From assembly GCA_005239595.1 (NCBI GenBank), contig SBBT01000016.1, positions 1 to 16,123 of the forward strand: a DNA stretch of 16,123 bases, read 5' to 3'. Source of the DNA: Candidatus Troglogloeales bacterium (lineage in GTDB: Bacteria; Nitrospirota; Nitrospiria; SBBL01; SBBT01). Below, in pieces: positions 7,759 through 15,720 of this stretch (its first letter is position 1; each line of letters opens with the position of its first letter). A program made the position numbers and the translations under genes. A model generated the notes under the pieces. It had not been told where the DNA came from. It worked only from the letters and a program-made list of their open reading frames with translations, and searched no databases.

Positions 7759-9394
7759 GTTCCTGCCTCAATAATTGAATAACGGCATCGGAGATGAGCG
7801 GCGCGGCCTTCGGCCCCACCGACATGCTCTCTTCATAGTGATCGGAATCGCCGCACCGATCGGTTCCATAACGGGGAGTCGGTTCCAAAACAGGCGGGAC
7901 AAAGTCATTGGCCGGAACAATATAGCCGAGTTCGTCATTCCCAAGTCCGATGATGAATTTGTATTTCGCCCGCATCGCTTCCTTGATAACCGGCTCTGTC
8001 GGCGTTCCGGGATTGGCCGCGGCAATCCGTTCTCGCCCCTCCGGATGAAGTTTAAGCTTGCGTTGACTGACCTGCCAACAGGTGGCGCCGTCGCCTAAAT
8101 ATCCCCCAATGGCGATTTCAGGAAAGAGCTCTCCTGGAATTGTGACCAATTGCGCAACCAGATGATCGGAGTAAAAACTCACCAGGCCGACTTCCGTGAA
8201 CAAATCTTCCCCTTCAAGACCGGCCAAACTACCGTTTGTGTAGGTTCCCCTCTGGATAATCCCCCTTGCAATCAGGAACTTAAACAATGGATTCTCAAGG
8301 GGAATAAAAAACCGCCTCCTTGCAATACCGATTTTCCTGATCGGAGCTTCTTCCCGATCGTTTAAACCCTGTAAGACGGAAGCCGCTACAATTTCTCCGA
8401 TTCTTCTGGAAAGATCCCACGATCGTTGTGGGATGATATCTCCCACTTCATCTTTTACGGTCAGTCTTAACGTGCTCAACAATCCGCCGACGGCCCCGCT
8501 AAAATAGAGAGTAGTCCCTCCTCGCCCTTTCCACCTTTTCCCGTTAACCGTAAAACCTCCCTTTTCTATTCCTTGCCGGATATAGTGTGGAAAATCAGAG
8601 GTGATCAGAGACGCGGCGCCACCGAGCGTCTCCGGATGGGGCGTCCAGTTGACCACGGTGGAAATGGCGCCGCCTTTTTCATGATCCACCGCCATCACGA
8701 CGACGTTAGAATCAATGACAATCGGATCGCGCAGGTCGTTTATCAGATGTCCAAACTGGCGAATAGGTTCCGTGGAGACGAACGTGATACGGGCAGGCGC
8801 CAGCCGTTGGCTCGCTTCTCTAAGGGCTGATTCTGATTGTTTCAGGATGTGTTGGATAAAACGCGGGTCTTTTCCATCTGTCAGACGATTGGGACCCCAT
8901 AGGCCGAGGCTATCGGGGCCTCCGTGGGTATGCGTGCTGGCTACAACCAGGTGGTCGATGTTCAGATCAGCCACGCTAAGCCGGATTTCCTCAACCTGTG
9001 TGTAAAAAAGTCCGATCAGATCTAGCGCCAGGAAACCAACGCGGGTTTGTCCATGTTGGATAATCAATGCCCGCGCCCAAAGGGGATCGTGCACGCCAGT
9101 GGCGGTATAGTACGATTCCTTGTGATGAAAGCCGGCAAGGTACGGTCCGTCCCACTTGCCGTTGCCATTGGTATCGTCAAATGGATCGGACGGCCTATCC
9201 GGCCAGCCGGGATCCGGCGCATCATAGCGGCCGTTGTGGTTGACATCGCGATACGGCTCTTCCCACAGTTTTCCTGCTGCATCGACCGGCGTAATGGTGT
9301 ATGCGGCGGCGCCCGCCATTAAGGTGGCATCTGGCTCGGAAGCAGCAACATCCCTTCCGATCAGGATAAACGCCAACAACAAAAGAATGACCAT
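7748..9394 (-). CDS. Neutral/alkaline ceramidase-family exported protein with Ca-binding-like loops (first paralog)
   Basis: 548 aa from the ATG at 9394, chosen because AGGAGG lies 5 nt upstream and the protein then begins with a hydrophobic export signal (VILLLLAFILIG, predicted cut near AA-S at 18-19). There is no lipobox Cys, unlike its neighbours. Ceramidase-domain landmarks: GAAAYTITPV (28-37), GVHDPLWARAL with His102, STHTHGGPD with His155 and His157, TPHPE with His253, ITSDFPH with Ser266 at the nucleophile position, TIPGELFPE with Glu422, and GNDELGYIVP near the Zn Tyr. An insert at 46-88 before GVHD carries two EF-hand/dockerin-like loops, DVNHNGRYD (50-58) and DDTNGNGKWDG (73-83). 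The predicted location is periplasmic or extracellular. Similarity to the downstream paralog is confined to motifs, so this is an old duplication or an independent recruitment. Substrate unknown. Confidence 0.85.
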   Translation of the reverse strand: MVILLLLAFILIGRDVAASEPDATLMAGAAAYTITPVDAAGKLWEEPYRDVNHNGRYDAPDPGWPDRPSDPFDDTNGNGKWDGPYLAGFHHKESYYTATGVHDPLWARALIIQHGQTRVGFLALDLIGLFYTQVEEIRLSVADLNIDHLVVASTHTHGGPDSLGLWGPNRLTDGKDPRFIQHILKQSESALREASQRLAPARITFVSTEPIRQFGHLINDLRDPIVIDSNVVVMAVDHEKGGAISTVVNWTPHPETLGGAASLITSDFPHYIRQGIEKGGFTVNGKRWKGRGGTTLYFSGAVGGLLSTLRLTVKDEVGDIIPQRSWDLSRRIGEIVAASVLQGLNDREEAPIRKIGIARRRFFIPLENPLFKFLIARGIIQRGTYTNGSLAGLEGEDLFTEVGLVSFYSDHLVAQLVTIPGELFPEIAIGGYLGDGATCWQVSQRKLKLHPEGRERIAAANPGTPTEPVIKEAMRAKYKFIIGLGNDELGYIVPANDFVPPVLEPTPRYGTDRCGDSDHYEESMSVGPKAAPLISDAVIQLLRQEHAK

Positions 9395-9412
9395 CCCTTC
9401 CTCCTCATTTTT

Positions 9413-9418
9413 ATTATA
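9413..9418 (-). promoter_or_regulatory. Possible internal -10 element before the first ceramidase-like gene
   Basis: The minus strand reads a perfect TATAAT 18 bp before the ATG at 9394, in the short gap after the PHP gene. The hexamer 17 nt upstream (CATCTG) is a poor -35, and TTTACA is 21 nt away. The resulting leader would be very short. It could let the ceramidase genes be expressed apart from the upstream operon, but it may be chance AT-richness. Confidence 0.3.
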
Positions 9419-9431
9419 CACAACGGGAGCA

Positions 9432-10592
9432 TTACCAGATGTAAATCGGGTTGGAAAAAATCCAGGGCCGTCGCCGGTGTTGGATTTGAAGAAAAACCTC
9501 GGCACGATAGACGCCTGGCCCCGCTACCGGGTAGGTCAAGAAGGCGCATCTGCATTGAAAAATTCGTTTGCCGTCTTTGATCAAGGCGATCAGCCCTTCC
9601 TGCGGAGACTGCACGGTAAGCGTCTGCCCCGGCGTAAAGTCAATCGACTCTCCCATTATCGCCTCTTTTCCATCAGAAGTGGCAGAAAAGAGGAATCCGG
9701 CGGGGTCGGCTAGGAGATCAAAGGCGACATAGGCATGACCCGACTGTAGGGCAGCCAGGAGAGAGGTCTCTGACAACGTATCTGCCAGAAGATGTGTGGA
9801 GACGAACCGAAAGCTCGTCGCGTAGGGATCTAGCTGGCGCCCAAGGACCCTGGTATTCTGATGGGCATCGTTTCCGGCAATGCCGACGATTTTTCTTCTC
9901 TTTTGTAGCCGATCCCAAAGGGCAAGATGGGCCTCGGGATAGTCCTGTATCGACAGAAACACCTGTTCGGCATATTTTTTATGCGAATAGAGGATATCGA
10001 AAAAAAGTTTTGGATAAAACCATTTCTTATCAAGGACATCATCTAAAACATCATAAATCTCCATCCCCGTGATGGTATCCAGATCCAGCGCATCTTCTTG
10101 CCTGGGATGTGCTACAAAGGTGATTGCCCCCTGCTGTCTGATCGTATCAAGCGTCTCCTTGAGAGATAAAGCGCTCGGATCAAAATAGGAAGAGAGGCCG
10201 ATCGCCAACAGGGACGTACAGGGACGGCGGCTGCACGACGGCAGGCTGATTTCCATCCCCTGGATGACCAGAATGCCGTCATGAATACCCCCAAATCTCT
10301 TTTTAAAAATGTCGGGGTTTTGGTGATCGGTCATCACGACAAAATGAAGCCCTGCTATTTTAGCCGCCTGAACAATCTCTTCTTTTGTCCCCTGGCTGTC
10401 ATGAGAAAGAAAAGAGTGGACATGGACGGCCCCGCGATAATCGTAAAGGCCCGGTGGAAGAGGTAAGAGACGCCGTAGCGATTGGACCTGTTGTAGCTCC
10501 ATCTTAAGTGACTCCAAGGCGTGATGGGAAGTGCAGCCAAGGAGAGAAAAACAAAGTAGAATCGATCCAACAATGGAGAGACGCTTTCCCAT
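9432..10592 (-). CDS. PHP-domain metal-dependent hydrolase lipoprotein
   Basis: 386 aa. The lipoprotein signal (residues 1-20, lipobox LLGC, Cys20) sends it to the envelope. The PHP (polymerase and histidinol phosphatase) motifs are complete: GAVHVHS with His57 and His59, VMTDHQN with Asp89 and His90, GMEIS with Glu114, FVAHP with His162, and GIAGNDAH with Asp242 and His244. These would bind the usual three-metal site for phosphoester hydrolysis. The C-terminus (about 290-386) is a beta-rich extension ending in a WIFSNPIYIW-type strand, seen in other exported PHP proteins. There is no polymerase or HisK context. It is followed by the ceramidase-like gene after 37 bp and preceded by proS after 51 bp. 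I see no good ribosome site at the ATG, but the signal peptide fixes the start well. The substrate is unknown. Confidence 0.85.
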   Translation of the reverse strand: MGKRLSIVGSILLCFSLLGCTSHHALESLKMELQQVQSLRRLLPLPPGLYDYRGAVHVHSFLSHDSQGTKEEIVQAAKIAGLHFVVMTDHQNPDIFKKRFGGIHDGILVIQGMEISLPSCSRRPCTSLLAIGLSSYFDPSALSLKETLDTIRQQGAITFVAHPRQEDALDLDTITGMEIYDVLDDVLDKKWFYPKLFFDILYSHKKYAEQVFLSIQDYPEAHLALWDRLQKRRKIVGIAGNDAHQNTRVLGRQLDPYATSFRFVSTHLLADTLSETSLLAALQSGHAYVAFDLLADPAGFLFSATSDGKEAIMGESIDFTPGQTLTVQSPQEGLIALIKDGKRIFQCRCAFLTYPVAGPGVYRAEVFLQIQHRRRPWIFSNPIYIW

Positions 10593-10617
10593 GAATTTCA
10601 GTCTATCATGGAAACGG

Positions 10618-10635
10618 GCAACCAGATTAGGTTGC
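10618..10635 (-). terminator. Stem-loop between proS and the PHP gene (attenuator or weak terminator candidate)
   Basis: GCAACC-TAATCT-GGTTGC, a perfect 6-bp stem with a 6-nt loop, starts 8 nt after the proS stop on the minus strand. No U-tract follows, so it may only reduce read-through or stabilise an mRNA 3' end. It marks the border between the housekeeping genes and the envelope hydrolase genes. Confidence 0.3.
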
Positions 10636-10643
10636 TGAAAAGA

Positions 10644-12368
10644 TCAGGCAGTTCGCGGCTTTTCGGTACGGATGGATAATGTTCTCTGGAAGTAATCGAT
10701 GATCGCATCGGCCTTGATCCGCTCTTTCTGGTCATTGCGGCGATGCTTGATCTCAATGACCCCTTCCTTCAGATTCTTCTCCCCGATGATGATTTGATAG
10801 GGGAGGCCCAAGAGATCGGCATCGTTAAACTTGACGCCCGCACGCTCCTTCCGATCATCCAAGAGGGCTTCGATCCCCTGCTGCGATAATGTGGTGTAGA
10901 TCGCCTCTGCCATCTTGGTAACCGCTTCGGACTGATCTTGCACCGGAATGATATGGACGGTAAAAGGGGCAATCGTCTCCGGCCAGATCATTCCATGCGC
11001 GTCATGGTGCTGTTCAATCACGGCGGCCATGATCCGGGAAACGCCGATTCCATAACAGCCCATCACCATGAGTTGCTCTTTTCCCTCCGGATCCAGATAG
11101 GTCACGTGCATCGCCTGGCTGTATTTGGTGCCGAGCATGAAGACATGGCCTACTTCGATGCCGCGGTCAATGGAGAGGGGAGTACTGCATTGAGGACAGG
11201 GATCACCGACTACCACGTTTCTCAAGTCGGAAAATTGCCCTACGAAAAAATCCTGCATCGGTTTGGCGTGGATATAGTGGGCATCTTTTTGGTTTGCGCC
11301 AATCACACAATCGGACATCTCTTTCACGGAAAGATCCCCGATGATCTCCACCCCTTTTAAGCCGACCGGCCCGGAGAAACCGGAAGGACCCCCCGTTAGA
11401 GCCTCCACGGTTTTTGTATCGGCCAGGATTAGATCCGTAGCCGAGAGGAACCGCTTCAGTTTGATCTCGTTGACCTGATGATCGCCACGAATGAGGACGG
11501 CTATCGGTTTGCCATCGGCGACGAAAATAAGGGTCTTTACCAGCTGTTGCGGGGAGACCGACAAAAACGCGCTTACCTCTTCGACCGACTTCTTCCCGGG
11601 CGTTGTTACTTTTTCCATCTGATTTTCCTGGCCCACGACCGGCGGCATCCCCTTAGCCTCGGCGCGCTCCACGTTGGCAGCATAATGACCAGACGGACAG
11701 AAGACAATCCCCTCCTCCCCCGTTTGGGCAAGGGCCATAAATTCGTGCGAAGAGGAACCGCCGATCAATCCGGTGTCGGCCTCGACGGCGCGAAAAGAGA
11801 GCCCGACACGTTCAAAGATGCGGTGATAGGCGTCATACATCTTTCGATAGTTTTCCATGGCGGAGGCCGCATCCCGATCGAAACTGTAGGCGTCCTTCAT
11901 GATAAATTCCCGCCCCCGTATCAGGCCGAATCGGGGTCGAATTTCATCGCGGAACTTGGTTTGAATCTGGTAGAGATTGAGCGGAAGCTGACGATACGAT
12001 TTGACCTCGCGGCGAACCAGGTCGGTAATCACCTCTTCATGGGTGGGCCCCAAACAAAAATCGCGGTCATGGCGGTCTTTAAGACGGACCAACTCCCTGC
12101 CATACTGTTTCCATCGGCCGGTCTCCTCCCAAAGTTCGGCAGGCTGAAGCGCGGGGAGCAACAACTCCTGTGCGCCAGCCCTATTCATCTCCTCTCGGAC
12201 GATCGTCTTGATTTTAGAGAGGGCCCGAAGGGCGACGGGAAGATAGGTGTAGATACCGGCAGAAAGTTTTCGGATCAAGCCTCCCCGCATCATCAGGCGG
12301 AAGCTGATAATCTCCGCCTCGGCGGGATCGTTATGAAGGGTGGGAAGCAGAAGCCGGGATTGCCGCAT
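10644..12368 (-). CDS. proS: Prolyl-tRNA synthetase, bacterial type with editing domain
   Basis: 574 aa, the usual length of the bacterial class II ProRS, a cytosolic enzyme charging tRNA-Pro. The N-terminus SRLLLPTLHNDPAEAEIIS is family-typical. GPTHEE (107-112) binds proline/ATP. Motif 2 is FRDEIRPRFGLIRGREF (139-155). The editing insertion (INS/YbaK-like, about 225-400) contains CPSGHYAANVERAEA and the LIRGDHQVNEIKLKR stretch. Motif 3 is GCYGIGVSRIMAAVIEQ. The C-terminal anticodon-binding domain begins at PFTVHIIPVQ. All core motifs look intact. The ATG at 12368 lies 38 bp inside ispG. A later start (MMRGGL) would remove conserved N-terminal residues, so the overlap is accepted. Only a weak GAGA precedes the ATG, consistent with translation coupled to ispG. 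Confidence 0.97.
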   Translation of the reverse strand: MRQSRLLLPTLHNDPAEAEIISFRLMMRGGLIRKLSAGIYTYLPVALRALSKIKTIVREEMNRAGAQELLLPALQPAELWEETGRWKQYGRELVRLKDRHDRDFCLGPTHEEVITDLVRREVKSYRQLPLNLYQIQTKFRDEIRPRFGLIRGREFIMKDAYSFDRDAASAMENYRKMYDAYHRIFERVGLSFRAVEADTGLIGGSSSHEFMALAQTGEEGIVFCPSGHYAANVERAEAKGMPPVVGQENQMEKVTTPGKKSVEEVSAFLSVSPQQLVKTLIFVADGKPIAVLIRGDHQVNEIKLKRFLSATDLILADTKTVEALTGGPSGFSGPVGLKGVEIIGDLSVKEMSDCVIGANQKDAHYIHAKPMQDFFVGQFSDLRNVVVGDPCPQCSTPLSIDRGIEVGHVFMLGTKYSQAMHVTYLDPEGKEQLMVMGCYGIGVSRIMAAVIEQHHDAHGMIWPETIAPFTVHIIPVQDQSEAVTKMAEAIYTTLSQQGIEALLDDRKERAGVKFNDADLLGLPYQIIIGEKNLKEGVIEIKHRRNDQKERIKADAIIDYFQRTLSIRTEKPRTA

Positions 12369-13443
12369 TTTTTTCTCGACGTTCTTTCAAGAGTTGTTCA
12401 ACCTCCTCCATCAGAACCGATTCGAGCTCTTCGGAAGGGACCTTTCGGATGATCTCGCCGTGACGGAAGAGAAGCCCAACGCCGCGCCCTCCCGCGATGC
12501 CGATATCGGCCTCTTTCCCCTCGCCGATTCCATTCACTACGCAGCCTAAGATCGAGATGTTAATCGGTTCGGTGACATGGCCCAATTTTGCCTCGATATT
12601 TGCGGCAAGCTTAAAGACATCAATCTCCAGCCGGCCGCAGGTGGGACAGGCGATAACATTGATCCCGCGGCTCCGGATGTTGAGCGCTTTTAAGATTTCG
12701 TAGCCGACCCTGACCTCTTCCACCGGATCGGCGGCAAGCGAGACCCGAATGGTATCTCCGATTCCCTCGGAGAGGAGAATGCCGAGCCCCACGGCCGATT
12801 TCACCGATCCGGTGGCAACCGTGCCTGCCTCCGTGATGCCAAGATGGAGCGGATAATCCGACTGTCGGGAAAAAAGCCGATAGGCCGACACGGCTAACCC
12901 GACGTGCGAGGCTTTGAGCGAGACCTTCGTGTCGTAAAAACCGAGCGATTCTAGAATATCGATATGGCGCATGGCCGATTCCACCATCGCCTCGGCCGTC
13001 GGATAGCCGTATCGCTCTAAAAGTTCCCGCTCGAGCGAGCCGGCATTGACCCCAATTCGAATCGGCACACCACGATCGCTGGCCTCTTTGACAACCCGCT
13101 CGACCCTCTCGCGCGATCCGATGTTGCCCGGGTTCAGCCGAAGACAGTCCACACCCGCCTTAAGGGCTATCAAGGCGAGATGATAATCAAAGTGGACATC
13201 GGCAATGAGGGGAATTTCGATCTGGGATCGAATGGCAGGAAGGGCCTCGGCCGATTCGGTATCGGGGACGGCTACACGAATAATTTCGCAGCCTGCCGTC
13301 TCAAGGCGCCGAATCTCGGCGACCGTTGCGGCGACATCACGCGTGTCCGTCGTCGTCATTGACTGAACAACCACCGGCGCGTCGCCGCCGATCCTGACCG
13401 ATCCGACCGATATCTGTCTTGTCTTCCTTCGGGTGATCATCAT
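12331..13443 (-). CDS. ispG: 4-hydroxy-3-methylbut-2-en-1-yl diphosphate synthase (flavodoxin/ferredoxin)
   Basis: 370 aa, the two-domain bacterial form. It converts ME-cPP to HMBPP, the penultimate MEP-pathway step, in the cytosol. The TIM-barrel part shows VVVQSMTTTDTRDV, ADVHFD and LRLNPGNIG. The C-terminal part holds the [4Fe-4S] ligands Cys266 and Cys269 (ACPTCGRLEID), Cys301 and Glu308 (GCVVNGIGEGKEADIG). The large central insertion of plant and chlamydial forms is absent. Two ATGs are adjacent (13443 and 13440) and either could be used. The gene starts 10 nt after rseP ends and overlaps proS by 38 bp. Its last 20 residues form an Ala/Ser-rich tail with no known role. Dxr, from the same pathway, is encoded two genes upstream. 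Confidence 0.96.
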   Translation of the reverse strand: MMITRRKTRQISVGSVRIGGDAPVVVQSMTTTDTRDVAATVAEIRRLETAGCEIIRVAVPDTESAEALPAIRSQIEIPLIADVHFDYHLALIALKAGVDCLRLNPGNIGSRERVERVVKEASDRGVPIRIGVNAGSLERELLERYGYPTAEAMVESAMRHIDILESLGFYDTKVSLKASHVGLAVSAYRLFSRQSDYPLHLGITEAGTVATGSVKSAVGLGILLSEGIGDTIRVSLAADPVEEVRVGYEILKALNIRSRGINVIACPTCGRLEIDVFKLAANIEAKLGHVTEPINISILGCVVNGIGEGKEADIGIAGGRGVGLLFRHGEIIRKVPSEELESVLMEEVEQLLKERREKNAAIPASASHPS

Positions 13444-13453
13444 CTTGTCCGGC

Positions 13454-14521
13454 CTATGCCTGGTTTACGAAGAAACGCATAATATCGTTGTAAAATGCAA
13501 AAACCATCAGTGAAATAATAAAAAAGAGGCCGACCTGTTGTGCCAGCTCTTTTGTTTTTACACTGATCGGGTGGCCGATGATTGCCTCAATGATAAAAAG
13601 AAAGAGATGACCGCCGTCGAGAACAGGAATTGGCAAGAGATTAATAATTCCTAAATTGATACTAAGGAGCGCGATAAAAAGGAGCACACTCAACATCCCT
13701 TCCGAGGCTTGTTTTCCAGCCATCTGCGCGATCAGGATGGGGCCACCGATGTTGTCGGATGAAATCTTTCCTAAAATAAGTTTAACTATTCCGATGAGGT
13801 TTACCTCGATCATTTCCACCGTCCGCTTGACTCCCATAATGGTGGCGGTGAACGGATCATACCGTTGGACAACGTGTGTCCCTTTTGGAAGAATGCCGAT
13901 CACCCAGAGGGATTGCTCATCTCCGAAAACATCCTTTATCTCTTTTTTGGTAGGCGTAATGGTAAGATTCACGCGACGGCCAGCGCGATCCACAGCCACG
14001 TGAAGCGCCTGTCCCCCATGTTTCTGAAGCGCCTCTCTGATCTCTTCCCATAGAGAAATGGTCTCTCCCTCAATCCCGACGATCTTATCTCCCCCTTTGA
14101 GTCCCCCCTGAAATGCGGCCGAATCCGCCTGAACTTCTCCCACATCCGATGTGAGTGATGGGACCCCCGACAGGAAGACGCCAATAAAGATGACTAAGGC
14201 AAGCAACAGATTAAACAGAGGGCCTGCTATCACAATCGCAGCCTTTTTCTTAAAAGGCTGGGACAAGAAGGCTTTGTCTTGCATATCCTGGGCGACTTCC
14301 TCTTTTGGGTCGTCTCCCAAAAGACGGACATACCCTCCCAGTGGAACAATGGAGATGCAATATTCCGTGGGTCCCCATTTCCGGGAGACAAGCTTTGGGC
14401 CAAATCCGAGGGAGAACGTCTGAACCTGAACGCCGCAATACCTGGCTACGATATAATGGCCAAACTCATGGATAAAAACCAGAACCCCCAATACAATCAA
14501 AAACGTAATAACGGAAGTCAT
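13454..14521 (-). CDS. rseP: RseP-like site-2 intramembrane zinc metalloprotease (M50)
   Basis: 355 aa inner-membrane protease that cleaves anti-sigma factors or signal-peptide remnants within the membrane. TM1 carries HEFGH (18-22) for zinc, GGYVRLLGDDP (62-72) follows, and TM2 lies around 93-118. One PDZ domain is seen at about 122-210 (GGLKGGDKIVGIEGETI). TM3 includes NLLPIPVLDGGHL (294-306), whose Asp302 completes the zinc site. A final TM is near 330-348. It has one recognisable PDZ and is shorter than the two-PDZ E. coli RseP (about 450 aa). AAGGAGG precedes the ATG with a rather long 10-nt spacer. It starts 22 bp after dxr. No rseA/rpoE pair is in the window, so its target is unknown. 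Confidence 0.95.
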   Translation of the reverse strand: MTSVITFLIVLGVLVFIHEFGHYIVARYCGVQVQTFSLGFGPKLVSRKWGPTEYCISIVPLGGYVRLLGDDPKEEVAQDMQDKAFLSQPFKKKAAIVIAGPLFNLLLALVIFIGVFLSGVPSLTSDVGEVQADSAAFQGGLKGGDKIVGIEGETISLWEEIREALQKHGGQALHVAVDRAGRRVNLTITPTKKEIKDVFGDEQSLWVIGILPKGTHVVQRYDPFTATIMGVKRTVEMIEVNLIGIVKLILGKISSDNIGGPILIAQMAGKQASEGMLSVLLFIALLSINLGIINLLPIPVLDGGHLFLFIIEAIIGHPISVKTKELAQQVGLFFIISLMVFAFYNDIMRFFVNQA

Positions 14522-14543
14522 ATAGGACTATCCTCCTTAAATA

Positions 14544-15704
14544 TTAAGTAGCACATTTTTTTACCCATCCCTCGGCTTCCATGCGGGCCCAGTGATCGGC
14601 AGATAATACTTCATCGAGCGTGTTGACCGGCGAGAGTATGTGGGCCTCCATGGTTTTTCTGACAATGTCATAAATTTTATGGAAGCCGATGCGCTCGTTT
14701 AGAAACGCCGTAACGGCTATCTCGTTGGCCGCGTTTAACACGGAAGGAAGGGTTCCGCCCGTCTTAAGCGCCTCCCGTGCGCAGGCGAGAAGAGGAAAGG
14801 CGGCAGGATCAACCCGTTCAAACGTCAGCGTCCCAATCTCTTCGAGACAGAGCGATGGGAAGGGGAGCGGCGCCCTCTCCGGATAATGGAGGGCGTATGA
14901 AATCGGAACCCGCATATCGGGAAGCCCCATCTGGGTTATGACTGATTTGTCAAAAAACTCGACCAGGGCATGGATAATACTCTGGCGATGAATCAGGACA
15001 TCAATTTTCTCGGACGACATATCAAAGAGCCAACGGGCCTCCATGATCTCAAAACCTTTGTTCATCAGGGTAGCGGAATCTATTGAGATTTTGGGTCCCA
15101 TTTTCCAGTTGGGATGGGCGAGGGCCTCCTTTGGGCTTACCGTCTTCTTTCTCTCCTCCGAAAATCCGAAGAGCGGCCCGCCCGATGCGGTCAGGATAAT
15201 CCTGGCGACATCAGAATACCGCTCGCCGGAGAGAATCTGAAAAATCGCCGCATGCTCGCTGTCGATCGGAAGGATCGGGACGTTTTGAAGCCTCGCTTCC
15301 CTTTGAATGATCTCTCCCGCCATGACCAATGCTTCCTTATTGGCAAGCGCCACCGTTTTTTTGCCCCGAATGGCAGCGAGCGTGGGGAGCAGACCCGCGG
15401 CGCCGACCATGGCGGAGACTACCAATTCGCCTTCCGAAAGACGGGCGACCTCCATGAGACCTTCCATGCCGGTTAGAATTTCGGGTCTATCTCCAGAAAG
15501 TCGTTTGGTTAGTTTTTTCGCGGCCGCCTCCTCTGTCAGAGAGACCACCTTTGGGTGAAATTTCCGTATCTGGGCTTCTAACGTTGCGTCGTCGGATCGG
15601 GCGGCAAGCCCCACTACTTCAAAACGCTCTGGAAAACGGCTAATGATATCGAGGGTATTTACACCAATCGATCCTGTTGATCCCAAAATAATGATCTTTT
15701 TCAT
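14544..15704 (-). CDS. dxr: 1-deoxy-D-xylulose 5-phosphate reductoisomerase
   Basis: 386 aa cytosolic enzyme, also called IspC, that makes MEP from DXP with NADPH in the first committed MEP-pathway step. NADPH loop GSTGSIG (8-14), LANKEALVMAG (120-130), metal ligands Asp148 and Glu150 in PIDSEHAAIFQ, GPKISIDSATLMNKGFEIMEA with Glu219, and a C-terminal helical domain. The length and all catalytic residues are normal. A GCAGG site lies just before the ATG in the 16-bp gap after cdsA. The cdsA-dxr-rseP order is a widespread bacterial arrangement and supports the assignment. Confidence 0.97.
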   Translation of the reverse strand: MKKIIILGSTGSIGVNTLDIISRFPERFEVVGLAARSDDATLEAQIRKFHPKVVSLTEEAAAKKLTKRLSGDRPEILTGMEGLMEVARLSEGELVVSAMVGAAGLLPTLAAIRGKKTVALANKEALVMAGEIIQREARLQNVPILPIDSEHAAIFQILSGERYSDVARIILTASGGPLFGFSEERKKTVSPKEALAHPNWKMGPKISIDSATLMNKGFEIMEARWLFDMSSEKIDVLIHRQSIIHALVEFFDKSVITQMGLPDMRVPISYALHYPERAPLPFPSLCLEEIGTLTFERVDPAAFPLLACAREALKTGGTLPSVLNAANEIAVTAFLNERIGFHKIYDIVRKTMEAHILSPVNTLDEVLSADHWARMEAEGWVKKCAT

Positions 15705-15720
15705 CGCGCCTGCGTTTTTC

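Noticed and set aside
7748..9505. Longer form of the first ceramidase-like protein starting at 9505
   Set aside because: The extra N-terminus overlaps the end of the PHP gene and would bury the signal peptide inside the protein. The ATG at 9394 has an AGGAGG site.
11478..12452. A 324-codon open frame on the + strand
   Set aside because: It lies wholly antisense to proS and the end of ispG, both well-supported genes. Its product shows no recognisable motif, and long antisense frames are common in such GC-balanced coding DNA.
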